In this document: positions 7,067 to 14,931 of the stretch, piece after piece
Layout of the letters: every line of letters starts with the position of its first letter
How positions within the stretch are numbered: position 1 is the stretch's first letter
Source of the DNA: an uncultured Collinsella sp.
GTDB lineage: Bacteria > Actinomycetota > Coriobacteriia > Coriobacteriales > Coriobacteriaceae
Assembly: GCA_900542555.1 (NCBI GenBank)
Contig: UQNU01000028.1
Coordinates: 1-28,137 of the forward strand
Direction: 5' to 3'
Length of the DNA stretch: 28,137 bases
Program-made: the position numbers and the translations under genes
The notes under the pieces: generated by a model
What the model was told of the DNA's origin: nothing
Seen by the model: the letters and a program-made list of their open reading frames with translations, nothing else
Databases searched by the model: none

Positions 7067-7642
7067 ATGGCTGAGACTTCAAAACCGAGCCGCAGAAGGC
7101 GGAGTGCCGCGCCGGTCAACCGACGCACAACATCGGTGACGTGGGGCAAACACGCCTCGGGGTTTGATGGCTCGTTCAAGCGCACTAAATACGGCTATCC
7201 TTCGGCAAGCGCCCGCTTGGCAATGCAGGCAGAGTCCTCGCTGTGGGGCCGCAAACGCGTGGTGGGCTCAAAGCTCAAGCACGACGGAACGCTCGGCTAC
7301 ATCAGCCGCGGGGCGGCTCGCCGCAGCGGGCTCAATCCCGCCGGCTGGCATCGCTACGTGCCGATCGTGGCCGCCGTTGCAGTGATCGTCATCGCGCTCG
7401 CTGCGCTCGGATATGCCGGCGGTGGCGCCAACTTGGACGCAATGTTTAAATCGCCCGAGCTCGCGCATGTAGGTACAGAAGTTGTCGAGGGCGCTCAGGC
7501 CCAGACGAGCGTCGCGCCCCAGCGCGGTATCGTTGCGGCGGCCTCCACCATCGCCGATGCGCAAAAGGACGAAGACAAGCAAGGCGACGACGTCGAAACG
7601 GCCCAGACGAACGAAACGACGACAACGGCGACGTCAATATAA
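7067..7642 (+). CDS. Single-pass membrane protein of unknown function
   Basis: I do not recognise this 191-residue protein. The first 95 residues are very basic (RRRRSAAPVNRR near 9-20, RKR at 62-64) and hydrophilic. One transmembrane helix lies at about 97-117 (RYVPIVAAVAVIVIALAALGYAG). The remaining 70 residues are low-complexity, acidic and Thr-rich, ending in TTTTATSI. The basic-in rule puts the N terminus in the cytoplasm and the tail outside. The ATG at 7067 was chosen over the upstream start at 7013 because GAGGG lies 4-8 bp before it and the extension looks random. It follows the degenerate regulator by 84 bp and may be cotranscribed with it. Confidence 0.7.
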   Translation: MAETSKPSRRRRSAAPVNRRTTSVTWGKHASGFDGSFKRTKYGYPSASARLAMQAESSLWGRKRVVGSKLKHDGTLGYISRGAARRSGLNPAGWHRYVPIVAAVAVIVIALAALGYAGGGANLDAMFKSPELAHVGTEVVEGAQAQTSVAPQRGIVAAASTIADAQKDEDKQGDDVETAQTNETTTTATSI

Positions 7643-7651
7643 GTTACGAGT

Positions 7652-7690
7652 GGGGTAGCTAAAATAGCCCCGTCCCAAATTAGCTACCCC
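7652..7690. repeat. Palindromic intergenic repeat (CCGTCCCAAATTAGCTA family)
   Basis: 11-bp arms GGGGTAGCTAA (7652-7662) and its complement (7680-7690) close a 17-nt loop. The 17-mer CCGTCCCAAATTAGCTA at 7670-7686 is repeated exactly at 20385-20401 in the large palindromic region before ffs. The element lies between convergent genes and might terminate, but no T-tract is seen. Confidence 0.65.
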
Positions 7691-7706
7691 TGCTGACGTT
7701 CCTGTA

Positions 7707-8228
7707 CTATTTCACGTACACCACGTTGTTGCGGCGCGGCTTTGCCTCGGGTAGCGTGTCCTCGGCGTAGCCAAGAATGCAGTTACCGACACCGCGCAGG
7801 CTGCCGTCGGCGGGCAGGCCCCAGCTGGCCAGCAGCTCCAGGCCCTCGGGCGAGTCAAAGACCTCATGCGCGCGGTGAATCCAGCACGAATCGACACCCA
7901 GTGCATAGGCGGCGTTGAGCAAGTTGCCCATGGCGAGCGAGCCGTCTTCCAGATGTGTGGGCACGCTGCGGTCAACCAGCACCACCACAACGGTCTTGGC
8001 GCCATAGAAGGGGTCGCTGTTGCTGTCCATGACCTGGGCGTTGAGCTGTGAGAGATGCTCGACGGTCGCGGGGTCGGTGACGGCGACAAACGTCACCGGC
8101 TGGCGGCCCATGCCGCTCGGTGCATATTGGCCGGCTTCGATAATACGTGCAAGCTTTTCAGCCTCGACGGGACGATCGCTGTAGCTGCGGCAGCTGCGGC
8201 GGTGAATGAGTGCTTCGATAGTCTCCAT
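7707..8228 (-). CDS. Nitroreductase-family FMN oxidoreductase
   Basis: A 173-residue flavoenzyme of the nitroreductase superfamily, typically a homodimer that uses FMN and NAD(P)H to reduce nitro or quinone compounds. The N-terminal IHRRSCRSYSDRPVEAEKL (residues 6-24) is the FMN-phosphate-binding arginine motif, and AGQYAPSGMGRQPVTFVAV (about 30-48) the second FMN contact. SLAMGNLLNAAYALGVDSCWI (about 96-116) is the central helix pair of the family, and GVGNCILGYAED with a basic PRRNN tail closes it. The start METIEAL at 8228 has an excellent AAGGAGA ribosome-binding site. The frame is open to 8324 but without support. The physiological substrate cannot be read from sequence. Confidence 0.93.
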   Translation of the reverse strand: METIEALIHRRSCRSYSDRPVEAEKLARIIEAGQYAPSGMGRQPVTFVAVTDPATVEHLSQLNAQVMDSNSDPFYGAKTVVVVLVDRSVPTHLEDGSLAMGNLLNAAYALGVDSCWIHRAHEVFDSPEGLELLASWGLPADGSLRGVGNCILGYAEDTLPEAKPRRNNVVYVK

Positions 8229-8522
8229 GGTGTCTCCTTGCGGTGGCGTTGCAGATGCCCCGTTCATACCCGTCGGGCTTAAACGATAGACGGTCAATTG
8301 CCCGGCCAAAAGGATAGATTCCAATTGGGAAAGTAGGTTTGCATAAAAGTACCTTCAGAATGTGACAAACCAATGGGATGGTTAAACGTTTTATCCCGTC
8401 TACCCTGCGGTTTTTTACCACTTGCCTAAATGACGAACGCATAACCTCTGATAAAGGTTTTACTAAAGGAGTACCAACGTTTATCAATGCGCCGTGGTGG
8501 CGCCGGGCCAGGAGGTAACATC
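8229..8522. other. Divergent intergenic region with leader hairpin
   Basis: This AT-richer 294-bp stretch separates the nitroreductase (-) from the small protein (+). It holds a weak hairpin AACCT-N7-AGGTT (8443-8459) and a GGGAT/ATCCC pair (8376-8396). No ORF with a ribosome-binding site was seen. It must carry promoters for both genes, but I cannot place either with confidence. Confidence 0.4.
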
Positions 8523-8813
8523 ATGTTCCAGGCTGGAGATGTCGTCGAGACCGATTTCGAAGGATTTCTGAAGCTGCTGCGTTCCAAGACGCGCGCTTTC
8601 GTGTCGATCAACGATCACGAGTACTACATCACACACACCGATGGCTATTGGCGTGTTCAGGATTGCGAGGCCCTCAACGACAAGGGCCACTTTACTGACT
8701 GTTCTGAGTTGGTCAACACGGTCTGCGAGGTCGTCGAGCTGCCGTGGATTGCCGGCAAGAGCCTGCATGACAGCTTCTCGGGCGCTACGGTCTATGAGGC
8801 CGTCGCCGCTTAA
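8523..8813 (+). CDS. Small conserved-looking protein of unknown function
   Basis: A 96-residue acidic soluble protein without signal peptide or transmembrane segment. I do not recognise the family. It begins MFQAGDVVETDFEGFLKLL and contains a compact aromatic, beta-rich middle (AFVSINDHEYYITHTDGYWRVQDCEAL, about 24-50), two further cysteines and WIAGKSLHDSF near the end. The coding case is strong: a textbook CAGGAGGT ribosome-binding site lies 6 bp before ATG 8523, and a good terminator follows 27 bp after the stop. It is a single-gene unit. The upstream in-frame ATG at 8487 is unlikely because the ribosome-binding site lies within that extension. Confidence 0.82.
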   Translation: MFQAGDVVETDFEGFLKLLRSKTRAFVSINDHEYYITHTDGYWRVQDCEALNDKGHFTDCSELVNTVCEVVELPWIAGKSLHDSFSGATVYEAVAA

Positions 8814-8839
8814 CAGGCAATAAAACCCGATTTTCACGT

Positions 8840-8876
8840 GACCGCTGGCGCCGCCCCCGCGCCGGCGGTCTTTTTC
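8840..8876 (+). terminator. Intrinsic terminator of the small protein gene
   Basis: 12-bp stem GACCGCTGGCGC (8840-8851) with GCGCCGGCGGTC (8859-8870), one wobble pair, followed by TTTTT. Confidence 0.9.
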
Positions 8877-8918
8877 TGCCGATAGGCCATAAAAGTGCAC
8901 GCATTTGCGGAGAGGCTG

Positions 8919-8947
8919 TTGACGATAGTCAAAACTCGGACTAATCT
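8919..8947 (+). promoter_or_regulatory. Promoter of the marR-ABC exporter operon
   Basis: TTGACG (8919-8924), a 17-bp spacer, then TAATCT (8942-8947). This is the cleanest sigma-70-type promoter in the window, 48 bp before the MarR start codon. Confidence 0.75.
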
Positions 8948-8976
8948 AGAGACATAAAATTGGTCAAAAATCGGAC
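8926..8976 (+). promoter_or_regulatory. Paired operator candidates for the MarR regulator
   Basis: Site 1 is TAGTC-AAAACTCG-GACTA (8926-8943), a dyad inside the promoter spacer that touches the -10. Site 2 (8963-8976) repeats its core: GTCAAAACTCGGAC (8928-8941) versus GTCAAAAATCGGAC, 13 of 14 identical, 35 bp downstream in the untranslated leader. The placement is ideal for autorepression by the adjacent MarR protein. Confidence 0.65.
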
Positions 8977-8994
8977 AATCGAATGGTGGGATAG

Positions 8995-9495
8995 ATGAAT
9001 GGTGCGGTTAAACTGGTCGACTTCGACCGGTTGCTCAATGGACTCGACCATATCTATTCGGAGTTCTCGCGTGCCTGCGGCCTTTCGGACTGCGCTTACT
9101 GGATGCTCGTCGATACCAGCACGGCGGGCGGCAGTATTGCCGTAAGCCGTCTGACAAGCGAATGGTTCTACAGCAAGCAGACCATCAATTCGGCAATTAA
9201 AACCTTGACGGCGCGGGGCTTCGCAACGTTGGAGTTTGCCGAAGGCAGCCGTAAGAACAAGGTTGTGAGCCTGACCGAAGAGGGCAGGCGATTTGCCGAG
9301 CGTTATGCGCTGCCGGCACTCAAGGCCGAGCAGCGAGCCTTTGGCGCGCTTGAGCCATGTGAGCAGCGCGAGATTATGCGCTTGATCGGCAAATTCTCTC
9401 AGGTGCTCGGCGACGAGTGCGAGACATTTAAACAGCAGGTGGCAGCCGCAAGCCAGATGCAAGATCGACGTGAGGGGGAGTCGTGCGACTGTTAA
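8995..9495 (+). CDS. MarR-family transcriptional regulator
   Basis: A 166-residue winged helix-turn-helix protein of the MarR family. The DNA-binding core covers about residues 40-105: AYWMLVDTSTAGGSIAVSRLTSEWFYSKQTINSAIKTLTARGFATLEF is helix-turn-helix, and the wing EGSRKNKVVSLTEEGRRFAERY follows the usual (D/E)xRxxxVxLTxxG pattern. The flanking helices would form the dimer interface. Its stop overlaps the start of the ABC exporter gene by 13 bp, a sign of translational coupling and of a sensor that controls export. It probably represses its own operon through the paired sites at 8926-8976 and releases on binding an exported toxic compound. The ligand is unknown. Confidence 0.93.
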   Translation: MNGAVKLVDFDRLLNGLDHIYSEFSRACGLSDCAYWMLVDTSTAGGSIAVSRLTSEWFYSKQTINSAIKTLTARGFATLEFAEGSRKNKVVSLTEEGRRFAERYALPALKAEQRAFGALEPCEQREIMRLIGKFSQVLGDECETFKQQVAAASQMQDRREGESCDC

Positions 9496-11219
9496 TGAGG
9501 TTTCTAAAGCCATATCGAGGGCTTGTCGCAGTGACACTGCTGGTGCTGCTGGTGGATAACGTCGGTACGCTGTTGGTTCCCACGATGCTGGCGAACATGG
9601 TCAACACCGGTATTACCACGGGCGATGTCGACTACATTTTACGCAACGGCCTATACATGTTTATCGCGACCAGCATGGCTAGCGGCGGCACGGTGCTGGG
9701 CTGCTATCTTTCGGCGCGCCTGGCCGCCAACGTGGCTTGCGATATCCGCAATGCCGTGTACGACAAATCGCTCGAGCTCGCGGCCAGCGATTTTGAGCGC
9801 TTTGGCACCGGATCGATGATCACGCGCTCGCTCAACGACATCAACGTGATTCAGCAGGCGATTCTGCAGACGATTCAGCTGGTGCTGCCCGTGCCGTTTT
9901 TGGCTGTGGCGGGCATCATCTTCGCCTGGTTTATCGATCCCGCCATGGGCACGCTTCTGGGCGTAGTCGTTGCGATCGTGCTGGTGGCGGCGGTCTTTAC
10001 GGTGGCTAACGCCGCGCCGATCTTTATGCGCTTGCAGAGCTTTATCGACCGCATGAACGTGGTGCTGCGCGAAAACATCGTGGGCGTGCGCGTCATCCGT
10101 GCGTTTAACAAGGAGCGTCACGAGGAGCGGCGCCTGGACGAGGTGTTTAGCGAATACGCCGCCAACGCCATCAAAGTCAACCACCTGTTTGTGGGCCTCG
10201 ACAGCTCAAGCTTCTTTTTGATGAACATCGCCGAGGTGGCGGTGCTGTGGGTGGGCGGCAACCGCGTAGGCGCCCACGCCATGCAGATTGCGAGTATCTC
10301 GGCGGTGCTGGAGTATGCAATTCTGATCCTGTTCTTTGTGATGATGGCGCAGATGGTGGTGCTGACGCTTCCGCGTGCTGCCGCGTGCCTGAACCGTGCG
10401 CAGCAGGTGTTGGAGATTGAGCCGAGCATCGTCGATGGCGAGCGCACGCTGGATGACGGGGCGCGCGAGCCCCAAGACGAAGCCGATGCGGTGGCCGTGT
10501 TCGACCACATGTCGTTTCGCTTTGACGATGCCGACGAGGACACCCTGTGCGACCTGAGCTTTGCCTGCCGTCGCGGTCAGACGACTGCGATCGTTGGCTC
10601 GACAGGCTCGGGCAAATCGACGGTGGCAAAGCTTCTGCTGCGCTTCCACGATGCCACCAAGGGCTCCATTCGCCTGAATGGTGTGGACCTGCGCGAGCTT
10701 ACGCAAGACGAAATCCGCGGGCGCATTGCCTATGTGCCGCAGAAGGCGTGGCTGTTCTCGGGCACCGTGGCAAGTAATCTGCGCTTTGGCAACGAGGACG
10801 CGACCGAGACCGACATGCTTCACGCGCTTGAGGTTGCCCAGAGCACCTTTGTACTCGATCAGCCGCAGGGGCTCGATACCCCGGTGGCGCAGGGCGGCAC
10901 GAACTTTTCGGGCGGCCAGCGCCAACGTCTGGCCATCGCCCGTGCGCTCATGAAGCATGCCGATCTATATATCTTCGACGATAGTTTTTCTGCTCTGGAC
11001 TTTAAGACCGATGCGGCCCTGCGCCATGCGTTGCAAGATGAGACGCGTGACGCTGCGGTGCTCATCATCGCGCAGCGCATCTCGACGATCTTGCACGCCG
11101 ACCAGATTGTTGTGCTCAAGGACGGCGAGGTTGTGGGCTTGGGCACGCACGACGAGCTCATGGAAACCTGCGAGGTGTACCGCGCTATCGCGGAATCGCA
11201 GATGAAGGGAGGTGAGTAG
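9483..11219 (+). CDS. ABC exporter half-transporter, degenerate-site subunit (pair 1)
   Basis: A 578-residue type IV (ABCB-like) exporter half: six-helix membrane domain (about residues 12-300) fused to an ATPase domain (about 338-570). Walker A is GSTGSGKST (372-380), the signature is FSGGQ (475-479) and Walker B is LYIFDD (495-500). Asp500 replaces the catalytic Glu and Gln531 (IAQRIST) replaces the switch His. This is the noncanonical half known from heterodimeric exporters such as TM287/288 and LmrCD. It therefore needs the next gene's product as partner. The start GTG 9483 was preferred to ATG 9495 because GAGGGGGA lies 4 bp before it. It overlaps the MarR stop by 13 bp, and 1 bp separates its stop from the next ATG. 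Likely drug, lipid or peptide efflux. Confidence 0.95.
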   Translation: MRLLMRFLKPYRGLVAVTLLVLLVDNVGTLLVPTMLANMVNTGITTGDVDYILRNGLYMFIATSMASGGTVLGCYLSARLAANVACDIRNAVYDKSLELAASDFERFGTGSMITRSLNDINVIQQAILQTIQLVLPVPFLAVAGIIFAWFIDPAMGTLLGVVVAIVLVAAVFTVANAAPIFMRLQSFIDRMNVVLRENIVGVRVIRAFNKERHEERRLDEVFSEYAANAIKVNHLFVGLDSSSFFLMNIAEVAVLWVGGNRVGAHAMQIASISAVLEYAILILFFVMMAQMVVLTLPRAAACLNRAQQVLEIEPSIVDGERTLDDGAREPQDEADAVAVFDHMSFRFDDADEDTLCDLSFACRRGQTTAIVGSTGSGKSTVAKLLLRFHDATKGSIRLNGVDLRELTQDEIRGRIAYVPQKAWLFSGTVASNLRFGNEDATETDMLHALEVAQSTFVLDQPQGLDTPVAQGGTNFSGGQRQRLAIARALMKHADLYIFDDSFSALDFKTDAALRHALQDETRDAAVLIIAQRISTILHADQIVVLKDGEVVGLGTHDELMETCEVYRAIAESQMKGGE

Positions 11220-11220
11220 C

Positions 11221-13215
11221 ATGACCGAGGAGCTCAAGAAGCAGGGCGGCGTTGATGACGCCGCTGCCGCGGGACTGGTCGAGGAAACGGCTGCCGCGTC
11301 GACCGAGCTGGATGACGCCGCCAAGCGCGAGGCTCGCCGCCAAGCGCTCTACGAGGAAAACGAGCGCGCCGAGGACGAGCGCGCCCGCGCTGAGGCAGAG
11401 CGCATGCGCGATGTGGACGACGAGGACGAGGACGAGAAACCCCGCGACACCTGGGCGACGGTGCGCCGCCTGTGGAGCGAGGCTGCCGGCGACCATTGGC
11501 GCTTCTATATCGTGTTCGCGAGCATTGTGTTCTATGCCATCTTTAACACCGCTGCGCCGGCATATAGCGCCCGTGTGATCGATGAGCTGTGGGGCCACAT
11601 TCAGGTGGCGTTTGCCAACGATACCACCTTCAACATCACCTGGGAGAACTGCGGCAGGACCATCTTCATCTACTTTATGATCTGGACCGCCGCCGCCTCG
11701 TTCTACGCACTCCAGAGCTTTTTGATGTCGAGCGTTGCCGAGCGCCTCAACCTGCGCCTACGCAACCGCATCGCACAAAAGCTCAACCGTCTGCCGCTTG
11801 CCTTCTTTGACGCGCATCGTCCCGGTGAGGTCGTCAGCCGCGCGACCAATGACCTGGACAAGATGTCCGAGAGCATGCAGCGTGGATTGCTGCAGCTGCT
11901 GGTGTCGATCGGCACCGTGGTGGGCGCCGTGAGCGTGATGTTTGTGTTCAGCGTACCACTCACGTTGGTCTTTTTGTTCTTTACGGCGTTGTCACTGCTG
12001 GTGACCAAGGTGGTCTCGCGCCGTACGCATGACGTAACCGCTGAGCGCCAGGAGTGGGTATCCAAAATCACGAGCGCGGTCGAGGAAGGCTATTCGGGCC
12101 GTTTGGTGATTCGTGCATTCAACCGCGAGCACCAGAGCTCCGCCGAGGTGCACGAGGCCTCGGGCGAGCTGGCACGTGTGAGTGCCAAGGCCGACTTTAT
12201 GATTAACGCCGTCGGCCCCGCGGTGCGCTTTATCGGCCGCCTGGCACAGATCGTGATCGCACTCGTGGGCTGCAGCATGCTGGTCGCCGGCCACATGACC
12301 GTCGGCGTGTTCCAGGCGTTCTTCCAGTTTATCTACGAGGCGTCCGAACCCATGACGCAGCTGTCGTTCACTTTCAACTCGCTGCAGAGCGCGCTGGCGA
12401 GTGCGGAGCGCGTGTTCGACCTGCTCGATGAGCCCGAGATGGAGGCCGATCCGCTGCCGGACGAGGCCGCCAAGCTGCCGGGCCGCGTGGAGGGCCGCGT
12501 CTCCTTTGAGCACGTGCGCTTTGGCTATGCGCCCGATAAGCCGCTCATGCGCGACGTGTCGTTTACCGCCGAGCCGGGCCAGAAGATTGCCGTGGTGGGA
12601 ACCACGGGCGCAGGCAAGACGACGCTCATCAACCTGCTCATGCGCTTTTACGAGATCGACGGCGGCCGCATTACGCTTGACGGTGTGGATACGCGCCTCA
12701 TGGACCGCGGTGAGCTACGGCAGCAGTTTGGCATGGTGCTGCAGGACGCCTGGCTGTTCGATGGCACGATTGCCGAAAACATCGCCTACGGCTGCCCCGA
12801 GGCAACGCGCGACGAAATTGTGGCCGCCGCTCGTGCCGCGCAGGTCGACTTCTTCGTGCGCACTATGCCGCAGGGCTACGACACGCGTGTGGCTAACGAT
12901 GCCGAGAGCATTAGTCAGGGCCAACGCCAGCTGCTGACCATCGCACGCGTGCTGCTCAACAACCCGGCGATTCTCATCCTGGACGAGGCGACCTCAAGCG
13001 TGGACACGCGCACCGAGCTTGCCATCGGCCGTGCCATGGACGCGCTTATGCGCGGGCGCACGAGCTTTGTGATCGCGCATCGCCTGTCGACGATCGTGGA
13101 CGCCGACCTGATCTTGGTCATGGACCACGGCAACATTATCGAGCAGGGCACGCATAAGGAGCTGCTCGCAGCCGAGGGCGCTTACGCCGACCTCTATCTG
13201 AGTCAGTTCGCATAA
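11221..13215 (+). CDS. ABC exporter half-transporter, catalytic subunit (pair 1)
   Basis: A 664-residue partner of the preceding protein. An unusual N-terminal extension of about 75 residues is Ala-, Glu- and Asp-rich (EEN, EDERARAEAERMRDVDDEDEDE) and likely forms a charged helix in the cytoplasm. Six transmembrane helices (about 93-390) and an ATPase domain (about 427-655) follow. Walker A is GTTGAGKTT (460-468), Walker B ILILDE with catalytic Glu589, and the switch His is His620. The signature is ISQGQ (564-568), lacking the first Gly of LSGGQ. So the heterodimer should have one good ATP site (this Walker A/B with the partner's FSGGQ) and one weak site. ATG 11221 sits 6-7 bp after GGGAGGTG. 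The GTG at 11212 overlaps that site and was rejected. Confidence 0.95.
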   Translation: MTEELKKQGGVDDAAAAGLVEETAAASTELDDAAKREARRQALYEENERAEDERARAEAERMRDVDDEDEDEKPRDTWATVRRLWSEAAGDHWRFYIVFASIVFYAIFNTAAPAYSARVIDELWGHIQVAFANDTTFNITWENCGRTIFIYFMIWTAAASFYALQSFLMSSVAERLNLRLRNRIAQKLNRLPLAFFDAHRPGEVVSRATNDLDKMSESMQRGLLQLLVSIGTVVGAVSVMFVFSVPLTLVFLFFTALSLLVTKVVSRRTHDVTAERQEWVSKITSAVEEGYSGRLVIRAFNREHQSSAEVHEASGELARVSAKADFMINAVGPAVRFIGRLAQIVIALVGCSMLVAGHMTVGVFQAFFQFIYEASEPMTQLSFTFNSLQSALASAERVFDLLDEPEMEADPLPDEAAKLPGRVEGRVSFEHVRFGYAPDKPLMRDVSFTAEPGQKIAVVGTTGAGKTTLINLLMRFYEIDGGRITLDGVDTRLMDRGELRQQFGMVLQDAWLFDGTIAENIAYGCPEATRDEIVAAARAAQVDFFVRTMPQGYDTRVANDAESISQGQRQLLTIARVLLNNPAILILDEATSSVDTRTELAIGRAMDALMRGRTSFVIAHRLSTIVDADLILVMDHGNIIEQGTHKELLAAEGAYADLYLSQFA

Positions 13216-13218
13216 TGT

Positions 13219-13242
13219 GACAAAGGGACAGTCCCACATGTC
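13219..13242. repeat. Short palindrome with GGGACAGTCCC core
   Basis: GACA-AA-GGGAC-A-GTCCC-ACA-TGTC: outer arms 13219-13222/13239-13242 and inner arms 13225-13229/13231-13235. It recalls the GGGACAG core of the repeats around glmS but has different arms, so membership in that family is uncertain. Confidence 0.45.
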
Positions 13243-13243
13243 G

Positions 13244-13298
13244 CATCAACGCAAAGGTGCGCCGGGGATGAATTCCCTGGCGCGCCTTTGCGTTGATG
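13244..13298. terminator. Bidirectional terminator between convergent ABC exporter and cysE genes
   Basis: A 24-bp stem (13244-13267 with 13275-13298) has two wobble pairs and a 7-nt loop. It is very stable and placed between two converging genes. T-tracts are poor on both sides (GTTTTG appears only about 10 bp later on +), so termination may be Rho-assisted, or the element may act as an insulator. Confidence 0.7.
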
Positions 13299-13326
13299 CC
13301 GATGTCGTTTTGTGCCGCTTGCGTTC

Positions 13327-14031
13327 CTAGCGTTCGTCCACGAGCTTGGCGACGAGGGCCTTGAGCTCGGCCACCTCTCGCTCGAGTTCCTTGACGCGGC
13401 GGGCATTCTCGGTGATGCCCTGGCGGTTGAGGGCGGACTGCTCGGCGGCGTCATCGGGCATGTACTCGCGATGCTGCTTGGCGTCGAAACTCTCCTCGAA
13501 CACACGGCAACCGTTGCGCTTGATGATACGTCCCGGCACGCCCACGACGGTGCAGTTGTCGGGGACGTCCTTAACGACGACCGAGTTGCCGCCGATCTTG
13601 ACGTTGTTGCCGATGCGGATGTTGCCGAGCACCTTGGCGCCCGTGCCCACCGTGACATTGTTGCCCAGGGTGGGGTGACGCTTGCCGGTCTCGTTGCCGG
13701 TGCCGCCGAGCGTGACGCCCTGGTAGAGCACACAGTTGTCGCCCACAATGGTGGTCTCGCCGATGACGACGCCCATGGCGTGATCGATAAAGAAGTGCTT
13801 GCCAATCTGCGCGGCAGGGTGAATCTCGACGCCGGTGATGTGGCGGGTGATTTGCGAGAGCACGCGGGCGAGCGAGCGATGACCGTGCTCCCACAGCCAG
13901 TGCTCGGGCACGTGGTTCCACTTGGCGTGCAGGCCAGGATAGGAAAGGAAGATGACCAGACCGTTTTGCGCGGCGGGGTCCTGCGCTTGGACGGTCTTGA
14001 TGTCCTCGCGAATGGTATTGATAAAGCTCAC
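13327..14031 (-). CDS. cysE: Serine O-acetyltransferase
   Basis: Transfers acetyl from acetyl-CoA to L-serine, giving O-acetylserine for cysteine synthesis. The protein has 234 residues. An N-terminal helical region holds DPAAQNGLVIFLSYPGLHAKWNHVPEHWLW (18-47). The left-handed beta-helix of hexapeptide repeats (about 68-170) carries the active-site block FFIDHAMGVVIGE (80-92) with catalytic His84, then VLYQGVTLGGTG (101-112) and KRHPTLGNNV (118-126). The end (about 208-234, ENARRVKELEREVAELKALVAKL) is a predicted coiled coil, longer than the short C-terminal tail that binds cysteine synthase in enteric CysE. The start is GTG 14031 with GGGAGGG 6 bp upstream. The frame is open to 14118 but has no ribosome-binding site there. 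No cysK lies beside it. Confidence 0.94.
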   Translation of the reverse strand: MSFINTIREDIKTVQAQDPAAQNGLVIFLSYPGLHAKWNHVPEHWLWEHGHRSLARVLSQITRHITGVEIHPAAQIGKHFFIDHAMGVVIGETTIVGDNCVLYQGVTLGGTGNETGKRHPTLGNNVTVGTGAKVLGNIRIGNNVKIGGNSVVVKDVPDNCTVVGVPGRIIKRNGCRVFEESFDAKQHREYMPDDAAEQSALNRQGITENARRVKELEREVAELKALVAKLVDER

Positions 14032-14072
14032 CGGCCGCCCTCCCTTAGCGCCATGGCAATGCGATTCAATAA

Positions 14073-14089
14073 AGTATAGCGATTCGCTA
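14073..14089 (-). promoter_or_regulatory. cysE: Candidate cysE promoter -10 with adjoining palindrome
   Basis: The minus strand over 14078-14073 reads TATACT, about 42 bp before the GTG start. A perfect 13-nt palindrome TAGCGA-T-TCGCTA (14077-14089) overlaps its upstream edge and could be an operator. No clear -35. Confidence 0.4.
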
Positions 14090-14202
14090 GGGATTAGGAA
14101 GAACAATCTTGGCGGCATTGCGCGACAGGTGTCAGTTATGCAAACTTGCTGGTAATGGAGTCATGCTTTTGTGGGGTTGCGCACGAGGGGGCACCGCAAC
14201 CG

Positions 14203-14208
14203 TATACT
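14203..14208 (+). promoter_or_regulatory. Candidate -10 of the DedA-family gene
   Basis: TATACT 47 bp before the start codon. The nearest -35-like TTGCGC (14177-14182) is 20 bp away, which is too far for a standard promoter. Confidence 0.35.
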
Positions 14209-14254
14209 GGTCAACTTGGACGTATCCGCGCCCACAACTGAGAGGTTTTACTTC

Positions 14255-14893
14255 ATGGGTTTCATTAATTTTATCGCCGAGCTGCTCAAAGACCCGCGCA
14301 CCGCGATTGCCAGCTGGATCGCCGCCGGCCCGCTTATGGCCTACGGCTGCGTGTTCCTGATCATCTTTATCGAGACGGGCGTGGTGTTCTTCCCGTTCCT
14401 TCCTGGCGATTCGCTGCTGTTTGCTTCGGGCTTCTTTGCCCACAACGGCGGCTTTAACATCGTGGCCCTGCTGGCCGTCGCATGGTCGGCTGCCATTTTG
14501 GGTGATCAGTGCAACTTTATGATCGGTCACTTCTTTGGCAAAAAGATCATCGCTTCGGGCAAGGTCAAGGCCATGACGCCCGAGCGCATTAAAAAGTCCG
14601 AGGACTTCTTGGACAAGTGGGGCCACCTGGCCATCTTCCTGGGCCGCTTCTTCCCGTTTATCCGCACCTTTGTGCCCTTTATCGCCGGCATGGGCGGCAT
14701 GCACTGGCGCAACTTTGTCGTCTTTAACGTGCTGGGCGGCATTACCTGGTCGACGGTCTTTACGCTGCTGGGCTACTTCTTTGGCGGCATTCCCTTTGTG
14801 CAGGAGCACTTTGAGCTGCTGATTATCGGCATCGTTGCCGTGTCGATCATCCCGACCGTGGTCGGTCTGGTTAAGGCCAAGCTGGGTAAATAG
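14255..14893 (+). CDS. DedA-family membrane protein
   Basis: A 212-residue inner-membrane protein of the DedA (SNARE-associated, PF09335) family. Members take part in membrane homeostasis, and some flip undecaprenyl phosphate or phosphatidylethanolamine. Visible hallmarks are the reentrant segment FIETGVVFFPFLPGDSLLFASG (about residues 35-56) with the acidic Glu36 and Asp51, GDQCNFMIGHFFGKK (about 83-97), and the arginine block GRFFPFIRTFVPFIAGMGGM (about 129-148), which forms the second reentrant hairpin. Two transmembrane helices end the protein. ATG 14255 has GAGAGG about 8 bp upstream. It is a single-gene unit with a strong terminator. The family's essential Arg and acidic residues are present, so it should be functional. 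Confidence 0.95.
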   Translation: MGFINFIAELLKDPRTAIASWIAAGPLMAYGCVFLIIFIETGVVFFPFLPGDSLLFASGFFAHNGGFNIVALLAVAWSAAILGDQCNFMIGHFFGKKIIASGKVKAMTPERIKKSEDFLDKWGHLAIFLGRFFPFIRTFVPFIAGMGGMHWRNFVVFNVLGGITWSTVFTLLGYFFGGIPFVQEHFELLIIGIVAVSIIPTVVGLVKAKLGK

Positions 14894-14931
14894 AACGCCT
14901 AGCTCGAGCCAGCGCGCAGACCGTACAGTTG

